Assembly (NCBI GenBank): GCA_965262595.1
Contig: OZ253548.1
Coordinates: forward strand, 992,001 to 1,056,000
DNA: 64,000 bases
Direction of reading: 5' to 3'
DNA from: CATQHB01 sp965262595
GTDB taxonomy: Bacteria > Chloroflexota > Dehalococcoidia > Lucifugimonadales > UBA3495
The position numbers and the translations under genes are program-made. Positions 54,357-63,969 of the stretch are shown here, piece after piece; within the stretch, counting starts at the first letter, position 1; each line of letters starts with the position of its first letter. A model generated the notes under the pieces. That model saw only the letters and a program-made list of their open reading frames with translations, was not told the origin of the DNA and did no database searches.

Positions 54357-55907
54357 TCAGGTCCGGCTGTTGAAGACATAGTGGGGAGTTCCTGTCGGCG
54401 GCGCGCCATTCTCAGTTGACCGGCTCCGGTAGAACTCCTCGACATAAGGAGCAAGACGCGCCGCCATCCGCCTGATCTCCAGCGTTCCGGCATCCAGGGG
54501 ACGGGAGAGTTGCTCCCGCAATTCCCTCCCCACTTCCTCTTTGTTGACCCTCCGTTGCGCCCCGTCTTGCAGCAGTACCTCCCCGTCAACTATGACAGCA
54601 GCAACATCCCGCGTTTTGGCTCGCCCCAGCACTACCTCTAGCGGAGGAGTGTCGGGTTCCAGGTACGGGCTTTCCAGGCCGTCCAGCCGAATCAAAACCA
54701 TATCCGCCCGCCGTCCCGGCTCCAGTACGCCAATTTCCCCGCCGAATCCGGTGGGAGCGGCGGCGTTGGCCGTAGCCATAGCCAGGACCTGCTCGGCGGT
54801 GATGGCGGGAGCGCCAATGCCCGGCTGCCGGTGCAGCTTGCTTACCAGCCGCATTTCCTGCAACAGGTCGTCATCGTCGTTAATGGCGGTGCTGTCGGTG
54901 CCCATCGCCACGTTGACGCCGCCGGCCAGCATGGGATTGACCGGAGCGATGCCGTTCTTGAGCCGCAGGTTGGAACTGGCGTTGTGACAGACCGTCGCGC
55001 CGGAGCCGGCCAAAAGCTCAATGTCCCGCTCCGTGAGCCAAACGGCGTGGGCGCAGGAAAGCTCCGGCCCCAGAAACTCCAGGTCTTGCAAGTGCTCCAC
55101 CGGCGTCTTGCCCCAAGTGCGGATGCCGTATTCCTTCTGATAGTTGCTCTCTACCAGGTGCATGTGGATGCCGGTCTGGTAGCGGGCCGCCTGCTCCTTG
55201 GTGCGCTGCAAGAATTCATCAGAGTTCCACTGCACGTTGCTGGGACTCAACAGCACCCGTATCTTGCCCGATGCGTCAGTGTGGTATTGGAGGTGGGTTT
55301 CGGCGAAGAAGGCGAAGTAGTCATCATCGGTCATATCGGCGACGGAAAGATAGCGGCGCACACCGTCGGCCAGTTCCGCCGGCAGGCCGGACAGGAACTC
55401 CCGGTCATCGCCATAGACCACCCGGTTCTGATTGCGGAAGTAGCTGGAGAATGCCACTCGCATGCCGGCGTCCAGAAACCCGCGCAACACGGCATCCACG
55501 TCCTCTTTCAGAGTGGCGGCTGCGGTCTGAGGATGGTTGTACATAACGGTAGTAGTACCCGACTCCATCATATTGACTGCGGTGTAGAGGGTCATCAGGT
55601 AGTGGTCGTAGGGTCGGCGCCCCCAACCGGCCAGAATCCACATCTCCAGGCAGTCGTCGCAGGTGCCCATCTGGAGAGTAGTAACACCCCTGCCATGGTG
55701 GTGGGAGTTGACCAGTCCGGGAATGATGGCATAGTCCAAGCCGCCCAATTCAGCATCAGGCCGGTACTGCTCCTTGAGAGACTGGTAAGGGCCAACTTCC
55801 TTGATAACCCCATCCTCCTGGTAAACCGCCGCATCGTAAAGGACGGTGGTTTCACCGGAGCTGGCCGGACTGAGCAGGTGCTTGCCGCGAATCAATGAGG
55901 AAGCCAT
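54357..55907 (-). CDS. Amidohydrolase family protein, Atz/Trz chlorohydrolase type
   Basis: A 516-aa enzyme of the cytosine deaminase/atrazine hydrolase group. Metal motifs are GLVNSHHHG near the start, HMHLVES and HAVWLTERDIELLAGSG in the middle, and MGTDSTAINDDDDLLQEM. NAAAPTGFGGEIGVLEPGRRAD and a C-terminal beta domain complete it. It would deaminate or dechlorinate a ring N-heterocycle. ATG 55907 follows AAGGAGGAAAGG. It starts 12 nt after a PuuE-like deacetylase on the same strand, so the two are co-transcribed and may attack one cyclic amide. Confidence 0.9.
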   Translation of the reverse strand: MASSLIRGKHLLSPASSGETTVLYDAAVYQEDGVIKEVGPYQSLKEQYRPDAELGGLDYAIIPGLVNSHHHGRGVTTLQMGTCDDCLEMWILAGWGRRPYDHYLMTLYTAVNMMESGTTTVMYNHPQTAAATLKEDVDAVLRGFLDAGMRVAFSSYFRNQNRVVYGDDREFLSGLPAELADGVRRYLSVADMTDDDYFAFFAETHLQYHTDASGKIRVLLSPSNVQWNSDEFLQRTKEQAARYQTGIHMHLVESNYQKEYGIRTWGKTPVEHLQDLEFLGPELSCAHAVWLTERDIELLAGSGATVCHNASSNLRLKNGIAPVNPMLAGGVNVAMGTDSTAINDDDDLLQEMRLVSKLHRQPGIGAPAITAEQVLAMATANAAAPTGFGGEIGVLEPGRRADMVLIRLDGLESPYLEPDTPPLEVVLGRAKTRDVAAVIVDGEVLLQDGAQRRVNKEEVGRELREQLSRPLDAGTLEIRRMAARLAPYVEEFYRSRSTENGAPPTGTPHYVFNSRT

Positions 55908-55918
55908 ACCTTTCCTCC

Positions 55919-56830
55919 TTAACTGCTTTGGGACTGATACCAATCAATAATTTCAGACCCGGTGGCCGCCCAAACCCCACCTTGCCCCATTATGTGACCC
56001 AGGGCCCGGTCCACGCTGCCTACTCTAAAGGGCTGGCCGACCAGCCAGGGATGCCAGTTCAGCGTCATTACCCGGCCATTGACCTCACCATCCTGACGCA
56101 AGGTGTCGAAGCTCTCGGTGAGCATTCGCTGGTACGCCGCCACGGTCACCTTCCGGTCGGCCAGGGCCACCACATCGTCCAATTCGTAAAGGACAGGCAA
56201 GGAGAAAAAGGGGCCGGCCCCGGTGGTCATCGGGTAGGGCTGCTCATCATTAGCCCAGTCGCAGACGTAACGCAGACCCGATTCGGCCAACAGCTGCGGC
56301 GTCCGGTGGGACTCGCCGTATTCCGGCCCAAACCAACCCTGTGGGACCGTGCCGGTGGCTTGGGTCAAGGCGCTCAGGGAAGTCCGGATATATTCCCGCT
56401 CCTCTTCCTCCGACATATTTGCGGTAATCATACGGCTGACGGAAATTCCGTGGCCGACAAATTCGCAGCCCCGGTCCAGACAGTGCCGGACCAGATAGGG
56501 GTAGTTTTCGGCGGTCATAGCGTCCATCGCGATGGTGGCTTTGATCCCGTGCTTTTCCAGTAAGTCCAACAGCCGGAAGACCCCGACCCGGTGACCGTAT
56601 TCCCGGTGGGACAATCGGGCGTAGTCCGGAAAGTCCCGGGGCGCGGAGCCACCGGCCAGCCGAGCAGACTGGAAACTCCCGGCCGGCGCCTGCCACTCCA
56701 TATGTTCCAGTACCAGAATGACACAGAGGGCGACCCGGGCCCCGTTCGGCCAGCGGAGAGCCGGGCGGGTAACTATTGGCGACCACTCGTGATGCGGGTG
56801 ATCCATGCCGAAGGTTCGTTGTGCAGGCAT
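55919..56830 (-). CDS. Polysaccharide deacetylase family protein, PuuE-like (copy 1)
   Basis: A 303-aa NodB-fold protein. PNGARVALCVILVLEHMEWQ, YGHRVGVFRLLDLLEKHGIK, AMDAMTAENYPYLVRHCLDR, EFVGHGISVSRM and GQPFRVGSVDRALGHIMGQ follow the allantoinase PuuE pattern of amide hydrolases rather than chitin deacetylases. It is followed 12 nt later by an Atz-like amidohydrolase. ATG 56830 follows GGAGCGC. It is a diverged paralogue of the next gene. Confidence 0.87.
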   Translation of the reverse strand: MPAQRTFGMDHPHHEWSPIVTRPALRWPNGARVALCVILVLEHMEWQAPAGSFQSARLAGGSAPRDFPDYARLSHREYGHRVGVFRLLDLLEKHGIKATIAMDAMTAENYPYLVRHCLDRGCEFVGHGISVSRMITANMSEEEEREYIRTSLSALTQATGTVPQGWFGPEYGESHRTPQLLAESGLRYVCDWANDEQPYPMTTGAGPFFSLPVLYELDDVVALADRKVTVAAYQRMLTESFDTLRQDGEVNGRVMTLNWHPWLVGQPFRVGSVDRALGHIMGQGGVWAATGSEIIDWYQSQSS

Positions 56831-56959
56831 AATGGCTGCGCTCCCGTTTGTCCGTATGTGCGTTCATTATTGCTTGGTGGTTCAACCAGCCCCCATGAGC
56901 CGGACCGCATAATTACTCCCTACACCAAGAGCGGCTTGGCCCATCGCGAACCTGCCTAT

Positions 56960-56985
56960 CCGCTCATCCTGAGCTTGCCGAAGAA
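56960..56985 (-). repeat. REP-like repeat, third copy
   Basis: The - strand reads TTCTTCGGCAAGCTCAGGAT followed by GAGCGG, matching the pair at 33172-33234 (CTTCGATAAGC...GAGCG). It overlaps the end of the downstream deacetylase gene. Confidence 0.45.
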
Positions 56986-57893
56986 CCGGCAAGCTGCCTT
57001 GCGTGGGCCGCCACCTGATCATAGTAGTTGGCGATGTAATAATCGGCGATTTCATCGGCGGTGGTCTGCCAGACGCCGTCGTGGGACATTATGTAACCCA
57101 AGATGTCGTCCAAATACTTAACCCGGTGGGGCTGCCCAATCAGGAAGGGATGCAGGGCGATGCACATTACCCGACCGCTCTCGGCGCCCTCCAGGTAGAG
57201 TTGGTCAAACTGCGCCTTGCAGATGTCGGCAAAATAGTCAGGCCCGTAGTGGTTGTCCCGCAGCACCGAGGAATCATTCAACTCAATGGAGTAAGGCACG
57301 GAAATCAGTTTGCCGGACTTGACTTTAATGGGCGTGGGTTGGTCGTCGTGAAACCAGTCGGTATGGTAAATCAGCCCCGCCTCGGCCATCAGGTCCGGGG
57401 TGCTAACGCTCCCCGAAATCGCCGGCCCCAGCATTCCCTTAAGCTGCTTGCCCGTGTGCCGTCTCAGGGTATCAATACAGTCCCGGTAAAACTCCCGCTC
57501 TTCGTCCTCGGAGTAGCTGTAAAGGTAACGGGTGTTATAGATGCCGTGGCTCATGTAGTCATAGTCCCGCTCGATCATCGCCTCGGCAATCTCCGGAAAA
57601 TGTTCCAGCACCGCCAGGTTCAGCGAAACGCAGCAGCGAATGCCGTGCTTGTCCAACGGCTCCAGCATCCTCCAGAAGCCCACCCGGTTGCCGTAGTCCC
57701 GGTAGGAATATTGCTGCACGTCCGGATAGGGCGTGCGAGGCCAGGGGTTGCGTACCCCCGCGTTCTCCGGCAGGTACTCGTAATGCTCCACGTTGGGGGA
57801 TATCCAAAGAGCAACCCGGGCATCGTTGGGCCATTTTATGACGGGCCGGTCAATGATTGGCAGATAGTCTATGCGGTCGGGTGGTAGCGCCAT
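56964..57893 (-). CDS. Polysaccharide deacetylase family protein, PuuE-like (copy 2)
   Basis: A 309-aa NodB-fold protein opening MALPPDRIDYLPIIDRPVIK, WPNDARVALWISPNVEHYEY, then YGNRVGFWRMLEPLDKHGIR, YMSHGIYNTRYLYSYSEDEE and GQPHRVKYLDDILGYIMSHD. It is about one-third identical by eye to copy 1 and lies 133 nt upstream of it on the same strand. The first metal-site Asp region reads SLNLAVLE, so the usual Asp is Asn here. ATG 57893 follows CAGGAGCG. The last residues run into the REP-like repeat. Confidence 0.87.
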   Translation of the reverse strand: MALPPDRIDYLPIIDRPVIKWPNDARVALWISPNVEHYEYLPENAGVRNPWPRTPYPDVQQYSYRDYGNRVGFWRMLEPLDKHGIRCCVSLNLAVLEHFPEIAEAMIERDYDYMSHGIYNTRYLYSYSEDEEREFYRDCIDTLRRHTGKQLKGMLGPAISGSVSTPDLMAEAGLIYHTDWFHDDQPTPIKVKSGKLISVPYSIELNDSSVLRDNHYGPDYFADICKAQFDQLYLEGAESGRVMCIALHPFLIGQPHRVKYLDDILGYIMSHDGVWQTTADEIADYYIANYYDQVAAHARQLAGSSASSG

Positions 57894-59000
57894 CGGTTAT
57901 CGCTCCTGTAGGCAGATAGGGCGCCGGAAGGCAAGCGTACAACAGCCTGGCCTACTGCAGAAAGCGCGCCCGGCGTGTTGAGGACATACAGAAGTCTAAT
58001 CTCAAGGCGTTGCCGCGTCAAATCGGGTAAGCGGCTAGGTGGGTAAGCGGACTGCCCACCGCCGATATTGCCCGTTTGCTGGAGGCGCCTAGTCTTCTCT
58101 TGTGCTTTATATAACCTGCCACGTTTGCAAGAATAACCCCTAAGCAACGTACTCAACTCCTGCCGTCCAAACTCAATCACTGGCGCACCGCCTCCAGCTT
58201 CCTGTCCCCCCAGGGCAATCGTCTCTCAACCCGTCATTCCGGCAAAAACCCCAATCCAGTGCGCCTCGTCATATAGAACGTTAACCTGCTTCGGGCGTTT
58301 CCCGGATTCCAGCCTGCGCCGCAAGACATATACCCAAGTGCCCCAAATTAAGACGCGGCTGCCCTGTCTTCGTCCCTCCACCCAGCCTTGACAACCGCCC
58401 TTCCCTCTCTGACAATCAGGTTGTCCCTGGCAGCCTGACCTTTTTTGCAACTATCCGCCGGCGGCATTGTTCGAACCGACCCGGCCAGAGGCGCGATTGT
58501 TGTACCGGCCACTTGCTTCAGGGCTTCCCACTCCCCAGAGTTAATAGTTCCGTATTACTCTTTGCTCACCTGGCGACACTACTGGAGACGAAGAATAGCC
58601 GGGAGCCTCGCATCCCGTTTTGGGATAGTTATTTAGTGATCAAGCCCACCGTCGATAGTTAGCAGGGTAGGATTCAAACCTTGATCGCCCCATATCCTTG
58701 AACCCCCAAATCAAGGAGGAGCTGAACGGGACTACTTCATAGAGGACGGCGGTTTTCCGTGAATTGGCTAGCGCCCGGGGCGATGGAACCGCCTAGCTGT
58801 CTGTGGTTCGACGCGGCAGGCGCTGCGGGCAGGGTTGCCGGGTTTATTTTCCGGGTTTTAGAGAGCGGCGGAACTGCCTTTTACTCCGCTAAACCCGGTT
58901 AAGGTGTAAAATGCCCTATCTGAACCGAAAACAATAGCCAGCCAGGGAGCGGACCCCCGCTCACCAGCCCGACTTCTACGTATGGAAAAGGAGAAAAACG
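57894..59000. other. Long intergenic region without a credible gene
   Basis: About 1.1 kb. Short open frames exist (for example 57869-58180 and 58226-58450) but none has a ribosome site or protein-like composition. It holds degraded repeat fragments related to CGTCATTCC...ATCCAG near 58230-58320 and a strong + strand terminator at 58416-58446, which has no annotated gene in front of it. Confidence 0.5.
58416..58446 (+). terminator. Orphan Rho-independent terminator
   Basis: TCAGGTTG (58416-58423) pairs with CAGCCTGA (58431-58438), 8 bp including one G-U, loop TCCCTGG, followed by CC and TTTTTT (58441-58446). The nearest upstream genes are on the other strand. Confidence 0.7.
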
Positions 59001-59855
59001 ATGGCGATTCAGACCCCCACAATTGACTCACAGGTACATTCGTATGAAAGAAACCGGCCGGAACGCCCCTGGGCCGGTTTCCTCCAGGGCCCCGATGAAG
59101 TCACCGGCGACGATATGGTGGCAGCCATGGACGCAGTCGGCGTCGACGGGGCATTGTTGATTTCACCCTTTTCTATGTATCGCTATGACGCCAGCTACGC
59201 CTTGGAGGTGTACGCCAAACACCCAACCCGGTTCGGTCTGATCAAGCCATTTGATCCGCAGTCGGAAACGGTCGCTGACGAGATAGCTGAGTGGACTGGG
59301 ACGCCGGGTGTGGCTGGAATCCGCCTCATGCTTACGGCCCAGCCATACGAAGCGGACGACCCGGGTGTCAACCGAATACTGGCTGCCGGCGGCCGGGCCG
59401 GCGTTCCGGTGAATGTGATGTCTTCCGGCAAGCTGCCTCTCCTGGGTGAGTTGGCTCGTCGCCATCCGGGCACCCAGGTGGTTATTGATCATGTAGGTTT
59501 GGTCCAGCCCCCCGAGCCTCCGGCGCCACCGGAGCCGTTTGCCGACCTGGATAATGTGCTTGCGTTGGCGGCATACGACAACGTAGCCATCAAAATCTCC
59601 GGGGCCTGTACCCTGTCCCACCAGCCTTTTCCGTACCCGGACATTTGGGAGCCGCTGCGCCAGGTATTCGACGCGTTTGGCTTCGATCGATGCTTGTGGG
59701 GTACCGACTGGACCCGGGCAACGAAGCTGTTGACTTACGAGCAGGGCGTAGAGGCATTCCGGGTTACTGACCAGCTTTCAGACTCGGAGCGTTCCGCGCT
59801 GATGGGGGGTACACTTTCGAGGATTTACAATTGGTCGCCGGGCATGGCTCGGTAG
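59001..59855 (+). CDS. Amidohydrolase_2 family protein, PDC lactonase-like
   Basis: A 284-aa TIM-barrel hydrolase. IDSQVHSYERNRPERPW is the characteristic opening of a group in which the usual HxH reads QxH; VVIDHVGLVQ, KISGACTL and CLWGTDWTR complete the active site, with Asp in WGTDW. Relatives include 2-pyrone-4,6-dicarboxylate lactonase, which acts after LigAB ring cleavage; the LigB-type dioxygenase at 53 kb makes such a role possible but the genes are 5 kb apart. ATG 59001 follows AAAAGGAG. Confidence 0.88.
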   Translation: MAIQTPTIDSQVHSYERNRPERPWAGFLQGPDEVTGDDMVAAMDAVGVDGALLISPFSMYRYDASYALEVYAKHPTRFGLIKPFDPQSETVADEIAEWTGTPGVAGIRLMLTAQPYEADDPGVNRILAAGGRAGVPVNVMSSGKLPLLGELARRHPGTQVVIDHVGLVQPPEPPAPPEPFADLDNVLALAAYDNVAIKISGACTLSHQPFPYPDIWEPLRQVFDAFGFDRCLWGTDWTRATKLLTYEQGVEAFRVTDQLSDSERSALMGGTLSRIYNWSPGMAR

Positions 59856-60197
59856 ATCGCAAATAGGGCGGCGGCGCAAAGGAATAACTTTTCCGACCTG
59901 TCATGCTTACAGGACACGCTAGTTGGTGGAGGCGTGCTCGGGTTGGCTATACTCGGCTCGTCATTATATGTCACTTCCAAGATACGATTGCGCCGGCCAT
60001 TAGCTTCGGTACCACTGTGGACGGCGAAATCAAAGGACTAGTCTCCTCTCGATAGTCACAAACTCAAGAGGATCTCGTAAAGGGGGCAAGGTATCAGCAA
60101 CAATTATCGGTGGAAATCCTGAAGTGACCGCTAACCGTTCGCCAAAGGATGATTCCAGAAGGTGACAACCACACCCTCTTGCCGGCGCTCAGCTACG
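59856..60197. other. Intergenic stretch between convergent genes
   Basis: About 340 bases between the amidohydrolase stop and the ABC ATPase stop. I see no gene, repeat or clear terminator here. Confidence 0.4.
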
Positions 60198-61280
60198 TTA
60201 GCCGTCAGGCCGCAGCAGAGTGACGGTTGCCGGGGGAATGACTACGGCAACCTCGTCTCCCGCCTGCACGTCAGCGCCGGCGTCGCGACGGGCAACCTCG
60301 CATACCAGTTCGCCTTCGCCCACCCGGATACGCAGTTCGGCCTCGCCACCGCGAAACTGGCGAGTAACGACGACCCCGGCCAGCGCTCCCGCCGGTAACT
60401 GACCGCCGCCAGTCGGCGCCACCGTGAACCCCCTTTCGTCGATAAGGACTAAGACATCGCCTCCTTCGACTACTTCGGGGTTGATCGGCTCGCCGACTTC
60501 AAGAGTACCGATTGCACACTTAACCAGTTGCGTTTCCTTTGATAGCACTACCGTTCCCGGGAGGATATTCCGCATCCCGAGAGAGCGGGCAACCAGCTCG
60601 CTGGCCGGCGCCCGGAATAGGGCTTCGGGGGGCCCAGCCTGCACCACCGACCCATGATCCATAAAGACGATCGCATCCGCAATAGCGAAAGCCTCGTCCT
60701 TGTCGTGCGTTACATAGATTGAGGTGACGCCCACCTCTTTGAGAATCGAGCGCACCTGGCCTTGCAGCGACTCCCGCAGCACCCGGTCAAGGGACCCCAA
60801 CGGCTCGTCCAGCATCAGTAGTTTGGGAGCAGGCGCCAGCGAACGGGCCAACGCAACCCGCTGACGCTCACCGCCGGAAAGCTCATGGACTTTGCGTTTT
60901 TCGTAGCCTGCCAGCCCCACCAGTTCCAGCAATTTATCGACTTGCCCTCTGACCAAGTCGCTGGATTGCCGCTGCATCCGCAACCCAAAGCTCACGTTCC
61001 CGAAAACATCCATCTGCGGGAAGAGCGCCAGGTCCTGAAACATCAAACCGAATCCCCGGAGATGGGGAGCAACTCCCTCCTGGTTCTTCCCGTCGAACAT
61101 AATGGATCCCGCATCCAGGGTCTCCAGGCCGGCGATCAGCCTTAACAGTGTGCTCTTCCCGCAGCCGCTTGGGCCAAGCAGGCACATCAGATCGCCGTGC
61201 TCCACCGTAAGGGAGACGTCGCTTACCGCGGCCACGGCGCCGAAGAACTTTGAAGCCTGGGCAACCTCAAGCGCGGGCAT
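60198..61280 (-). CDS. ABC transporter ATP-binding protein (PotA/FbpC type)
   Basis: A 360-aa importer ATPase. Walker A LGPSGCGKSTLL (36-47), signature LSGGERQRVALARSLAP, Walker B LLMLDEPLGSLDR and the switch His in YVTHDKDEA are intact. Residues about 240-360 form a TOBE-type regulatory domain, as in iron, spermidine or thiamine systems with larger ATPases. Its ATG overlaps the stop of the permease gene (TGATG), showing an operon SBP-permease-ATPase. Confidence 0.93.
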   Translation of the reverse strand: MPALEVAQASKFFGAVAAVSDVSLTVEHGDLMCLLGPSGCGKSTLLRLIAGLETLDAGSIMFDGKNQEGVAPHLRGFGLMFQDLALFPQMDVFGNVSFGLRMQRQSSDLVRGQVDKLLELVGLAGYEKRKVHELSGGERQRVALARSLAPAPKLLMLDEPLGSLDRVLRESLQGQVRSILKEVGVTSIYVTHDKDEAFAIADAIVFMDHGSVVQAGPPEALFRAPASELVARSLGMRNILPGTVVLSKETQLVKCAIGTLEVGEPINPEVVEGGDVLVLIDERGFTVAPTGGGQLPAGALAGVVVTRQFRGGEAELRIRVGEGELVCEVARRDAGADVQAGDEVAVVIPPATVTLLRPDG

Positions 61281-62929
61281 CAGAAGCCGCCCACGTTGCG
61301 GTAGCGGAACCGTTCGATCGCCACGAACCCTACGGCCACCACTGCCATCAGCAGAGTACTCATTGCCAAAGCCTGACCTAGATTCGTCTCCCCTGGCTGC
61401 GCCATCAACCGAAAGATCGCCACGGGCATCGTCGTAAACTCAGGCCGGACCAGCAGCAGCGACGCCCCGAACTCCCCCATCGATACGGCAAAGGCAAACG
61501 TCGCGCCCACCAGCAATGCCCGCCCAATGATCGGGAGTTCCACGTGTATCAAAACGTTCAGCGGCGTCGCGCCCAGCAATGCCGCCGATTCCTTTAACTG
61601 GTGTGGCATCCCCCTCAGTACCGGAAGCACGCTCCGAATAACGAACGGGTAGGCGACCAGCGAGTGAGCGATCACCAATATCAACCACGAACCCCGCAGG
61701 TCGATGGGCGCGCGGTTGAACGCCACCAGGAACCCGAATCCCAGCGTAACCGCCGATACGCCCAGAGGCGCCATAAATAGCGCGTCCACCAAACTTGAGC
61801 GCCCATGCCGACGGACGATGACGTAGGCCGCGGCTGTACCTACGGCTACCGCGATTATCATCGACGCCAGCGCAAACCGTAACGAGTTCCAGATCACCGT
61901 CAGGGGAGACAAGCGGAAGTACGACCCCCGGTCATCCGAAAATAAGCTCACGAAGTGCGTCAGCGAGTACCCGCCACCGGACGAGATTGCCCGCTCCACC
62001 AGCGCCAGCAACGGCGAAAGCACGACTAACAGCGCCACCAGGATCGCCACTAAAAATACCGTGTCCTGGAAACCGCGCTTCCCCCGGATGACTTCCTCTT
62101 CAGGAACAAAAGTTATTGGCACTGCGCTTTGAGCCTGAAGTCTGGTGTACACCTGCAGGAAGGCGTAGGTGAACACCAACTGCACCAGAGAGAGAGCTCC
62201 GGCTACCTCTAGCCGAAACAGCTTGACCGTCAGTTCGTAGATCGCCACTTCCAGCGTGGCAAAACTCGGCCCACCCAGGACCAGCACGACGCCGAAGGAG
62301 GTGAAAGAAAAGACAAACACCAGTAACGCCGACGACCACAACGCAGGCAGCAGCAGGGGCAAAGTGACATGGATAAATGTCTGGACTCGCCCCGCCCCCA
62401 GCAGGGCCGCGCTCTCCCCGAATCGCGGGCTCAGGTTGGCCCAGAAGGCCGATACGATCCTGATGACTATTGCGTAGTTGTAGAACGCGTGGGCCATGAA
62501 GATGATGGTCAGCGTGTTGGTGACGCGAACCTGCGGACCCTCCGCGCCAAAGAGACCGGTCAGCGCCGTGTTCACCAGTCCTTGCGGGCCCAGCAACGCC
62601 ACGAAGCCCATGGCCACCACGATGGTCGGCATGATGAAAGGCAGCGTGGTCAGCGCCTTTAGCACCGTCTTACCCGGGAACTCGTGCCTGGCGAACAGGT
62701 ACGCCGCCGGCAGGCCAACGATTAGCGTCAGAGCCGTGGAAACTGCGGCCTGCCAGATGGTGAACCAAATGCGTCCCAGGTAATAGGCGTCACCCAGTAC
62801 CACTCCGAACGGTTCCAGACCCAACGCCCCGCCGCTGAAGCTCCTTCCCAGGATCGCCGCCAAGGGGTACAGAAAAAAGACGGCGAGGAAGGCAATCGGC
62901 CCGAAGACCAGGAAACGGCGGGAGGTCAC
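61280..62929 (-). CDS. thiP: ABC transporter permease, double-length (ThiP/FbpB type)
   Basis: A 549-aa inner-membrane protein with two fused permease halves. Each half has about six hydrophobic segments; the EAA-type loops are near FGESAALLGAGRVQTFIHVTLP and LKESAALLGATPLNVLIHVELP. This duplication is found in ThiP and FbpB families. The GTG start overlaps the end of the substrate-binding protein gene by 4 nt. With a ThiB-like partner, thiamine or its phosphates are the likely cargo; ferric iron is the alternative. Confidence 0.9.
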   Translation of the reverse strand: MTSRRFLVFGPIAFLAVFFLYPLAAILGRSFSGGALGLEPFGVVLGDAYYLGRIWFTIWQAAVSTALTLIVGLPAAYLFARHEFPGKTVLKALTTLPFIMPTIVVAMGFVALLGPQGLVNTALTGLFGAEGPQVRVTNTLTIIFMAHAFYNYAIVIRIVSAFWANLSPRFGESAALLGAGRVQTFIHVTLPLLLPALWSSALLVFVFSFTSFGVVLVLGGPSFATLEVAIYELTVKLFRLEVAGALSLVQLVFTYAFLQVYTRLQAQSAVPITFVPEEEVIRGKRGFQDTVFLVAILVALLVVLSPLLALVERAISSGGGYSLTHFVSLFSDDRGSYFRLSPLTVIWNSLRFALASMIIAVAVGTAAAYVIVRRHGRSSLVDALFMAPLGVSAVTLGFGFLVAFNRAPIDLRGSWLILVIAHSLVAYPFVIRSVLPVLRGMPHQLKESAALLGATPLNVLIHVELPIIGRALLVGATFAFAVSMGEFGASLLLVRPEFTTMPVAIFRLMAQPGETNLGQALAMSTLLMAVVAVGFVAIERFRYRNVGGF

Positions 62930-63969
62930 CGCAAGACAACCTCGGTCCAGTCACGGATCCACTGCTCCCGCTTCTCGCCGATCTCGGATGCGCCAATGTC
63001 AGCAGGCTGCGACGGGACATCGGCGAATCTGAACGAATCCGGAGCGTTGGCATTCGGATTGACCGGGTACACGAACATCCTTTCCGGGAAATCCTCCTGG
63101 AAGCTCGTACCCAGCGCGAAATCAATGAACTTCTTCGCAAGTTCCTTACTGTTGGCGCCCTTCAGGATCCCGATCCCCTCTATCTGAAGGAACGAGGCCT
63201 TGTCGATGAGGATGTTCCCCGTTGGCGGCGCCTCCACCGGCGGGTCGGAGAAGAGGAACTCCGCTGCGGGGCTGGTGGCGTAGCTGACCACCAACGGCCG
63301 GTCACCCCCGTTGTGGGAGAAATCGGTGTAATAGGCGTCGGACCATCCGTCCTTTACCAGCACATCGTTGGCCCGCAGGTCCCGCCAGAAGTCCAGGTAA
63401 TCGTAGTCGTCGTCCTCGCCGAAGTAGGATACTGTGGCGATAAGGAAAGCCAGACCCGGCGACGACGATGCCGGATTTTCCACGACCAGCCGGCCCGTCC
63501 AGTCGGCCCCGGTCAACTCCTCCAGTGTCGTGGGAGGCGTGAGTCCCTGCTTAGCCAGGTACGCCACATCGTAGTTCAGGTTCACATAGCCATAGTCAAT
63601 CGAGGTTACATGACCGCTGGGGTCCAGCACGAATTGCGCCGGCACGTCGTCCAGCAGGTCAGGACGATACTCGTCGAAGATCTCCTCGTCCAACGCCCTA
63701 CTTAAGAAGGTGTTGTCAACCCCGTACAGCAGATCCGCCGAAGGGTTCCCCTTCTCCAGGATTGCCCTTACCAGCACCTCGCCGACGTCGCCCGACGGCT
63801 GGAGCACCACGGTCGCATCGTTCTCCGCCTCGAACTCCGCAATCAGTTCCTCGCTGATGTCGAAGCTATTGTGGGTCATTATCACCAGTTCGCTGTCCTG
63901 GTCTCCACCGCACGAAGCGGTTAGCGCGGTCATAAGCATTATCAACACAACAATTGCTGATCTCTTCAA
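62926..63969 (-). CDS. thiB: ABC transporter substrate-binding lipoprotein, ThiB-like
   Basis: A 347-aa binding protein. It has a lipoprotein signal (IVVLIMLMTALTASC, Cys20), then VIMTHNSFDISEELIAEFEA, VLVRAILEKGNPSADLLYGV, SIDYGYVNLNYDVAYLAKQG, EELTGADWTGRLVVENPASS, SPGLAFLIATVSYFGE and YATSPAAEFLF, all in the order of the thiamine-binding ThiB family. The TTG start at 63969 follows GAGGGGG. Only 31 bases of its upstream region are in the window, so a TPP riboswitch cannot be judged. Confidence 0.9.
   Translation of the reverse strand: MKRSAIVVLIMLMTALTASCGGDQDSELVIMTHNSFDISEELIAEFEAENDATVVLQPSGDVGEVLVRAILEKGNPSADLLYGVDNTFLSRALDEEIFDEYRPDLLDDVPAQFVLDPSGHVTSIDYGYVNLNYDVAYLAKQGLTPPTTLEELTGADWTGRLVVENPASSSPGLAFLIATVSYFGEDDDYDYLDFWRDLRANDVLVKDGWSDAYYTDFSHNGGDRPLVVSYATSPAAEFLFSDPPVEAPPTGNILIDKASFLQIEGIGILKGANSKELAKKFIDFALGTSFQEDFPERMFVYPVNPNANAPDSFRFADVPSQPADIGASEIGEKREQWIRDWTEVVLR

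Noticed and set aside
58226..58450. 74-codon open frame on the - strand
   Set aside because: It overlaps repeat fragments and starts inside the T tract of a terminator on the other strand.
58660..58690. ATTCAAAC loop resembling a tRNA T-arm
   Set aside because: Only three base pairs can form around it and the other arms are missing.
59001..59855. Gln in place of the first metal His (QxH) as a sign of an inactive amidohydrolase
   Set aside because: IDSQVH is, as far as I recall, the normal form in this Amidohydrolase_2 group, so it is not a loss.
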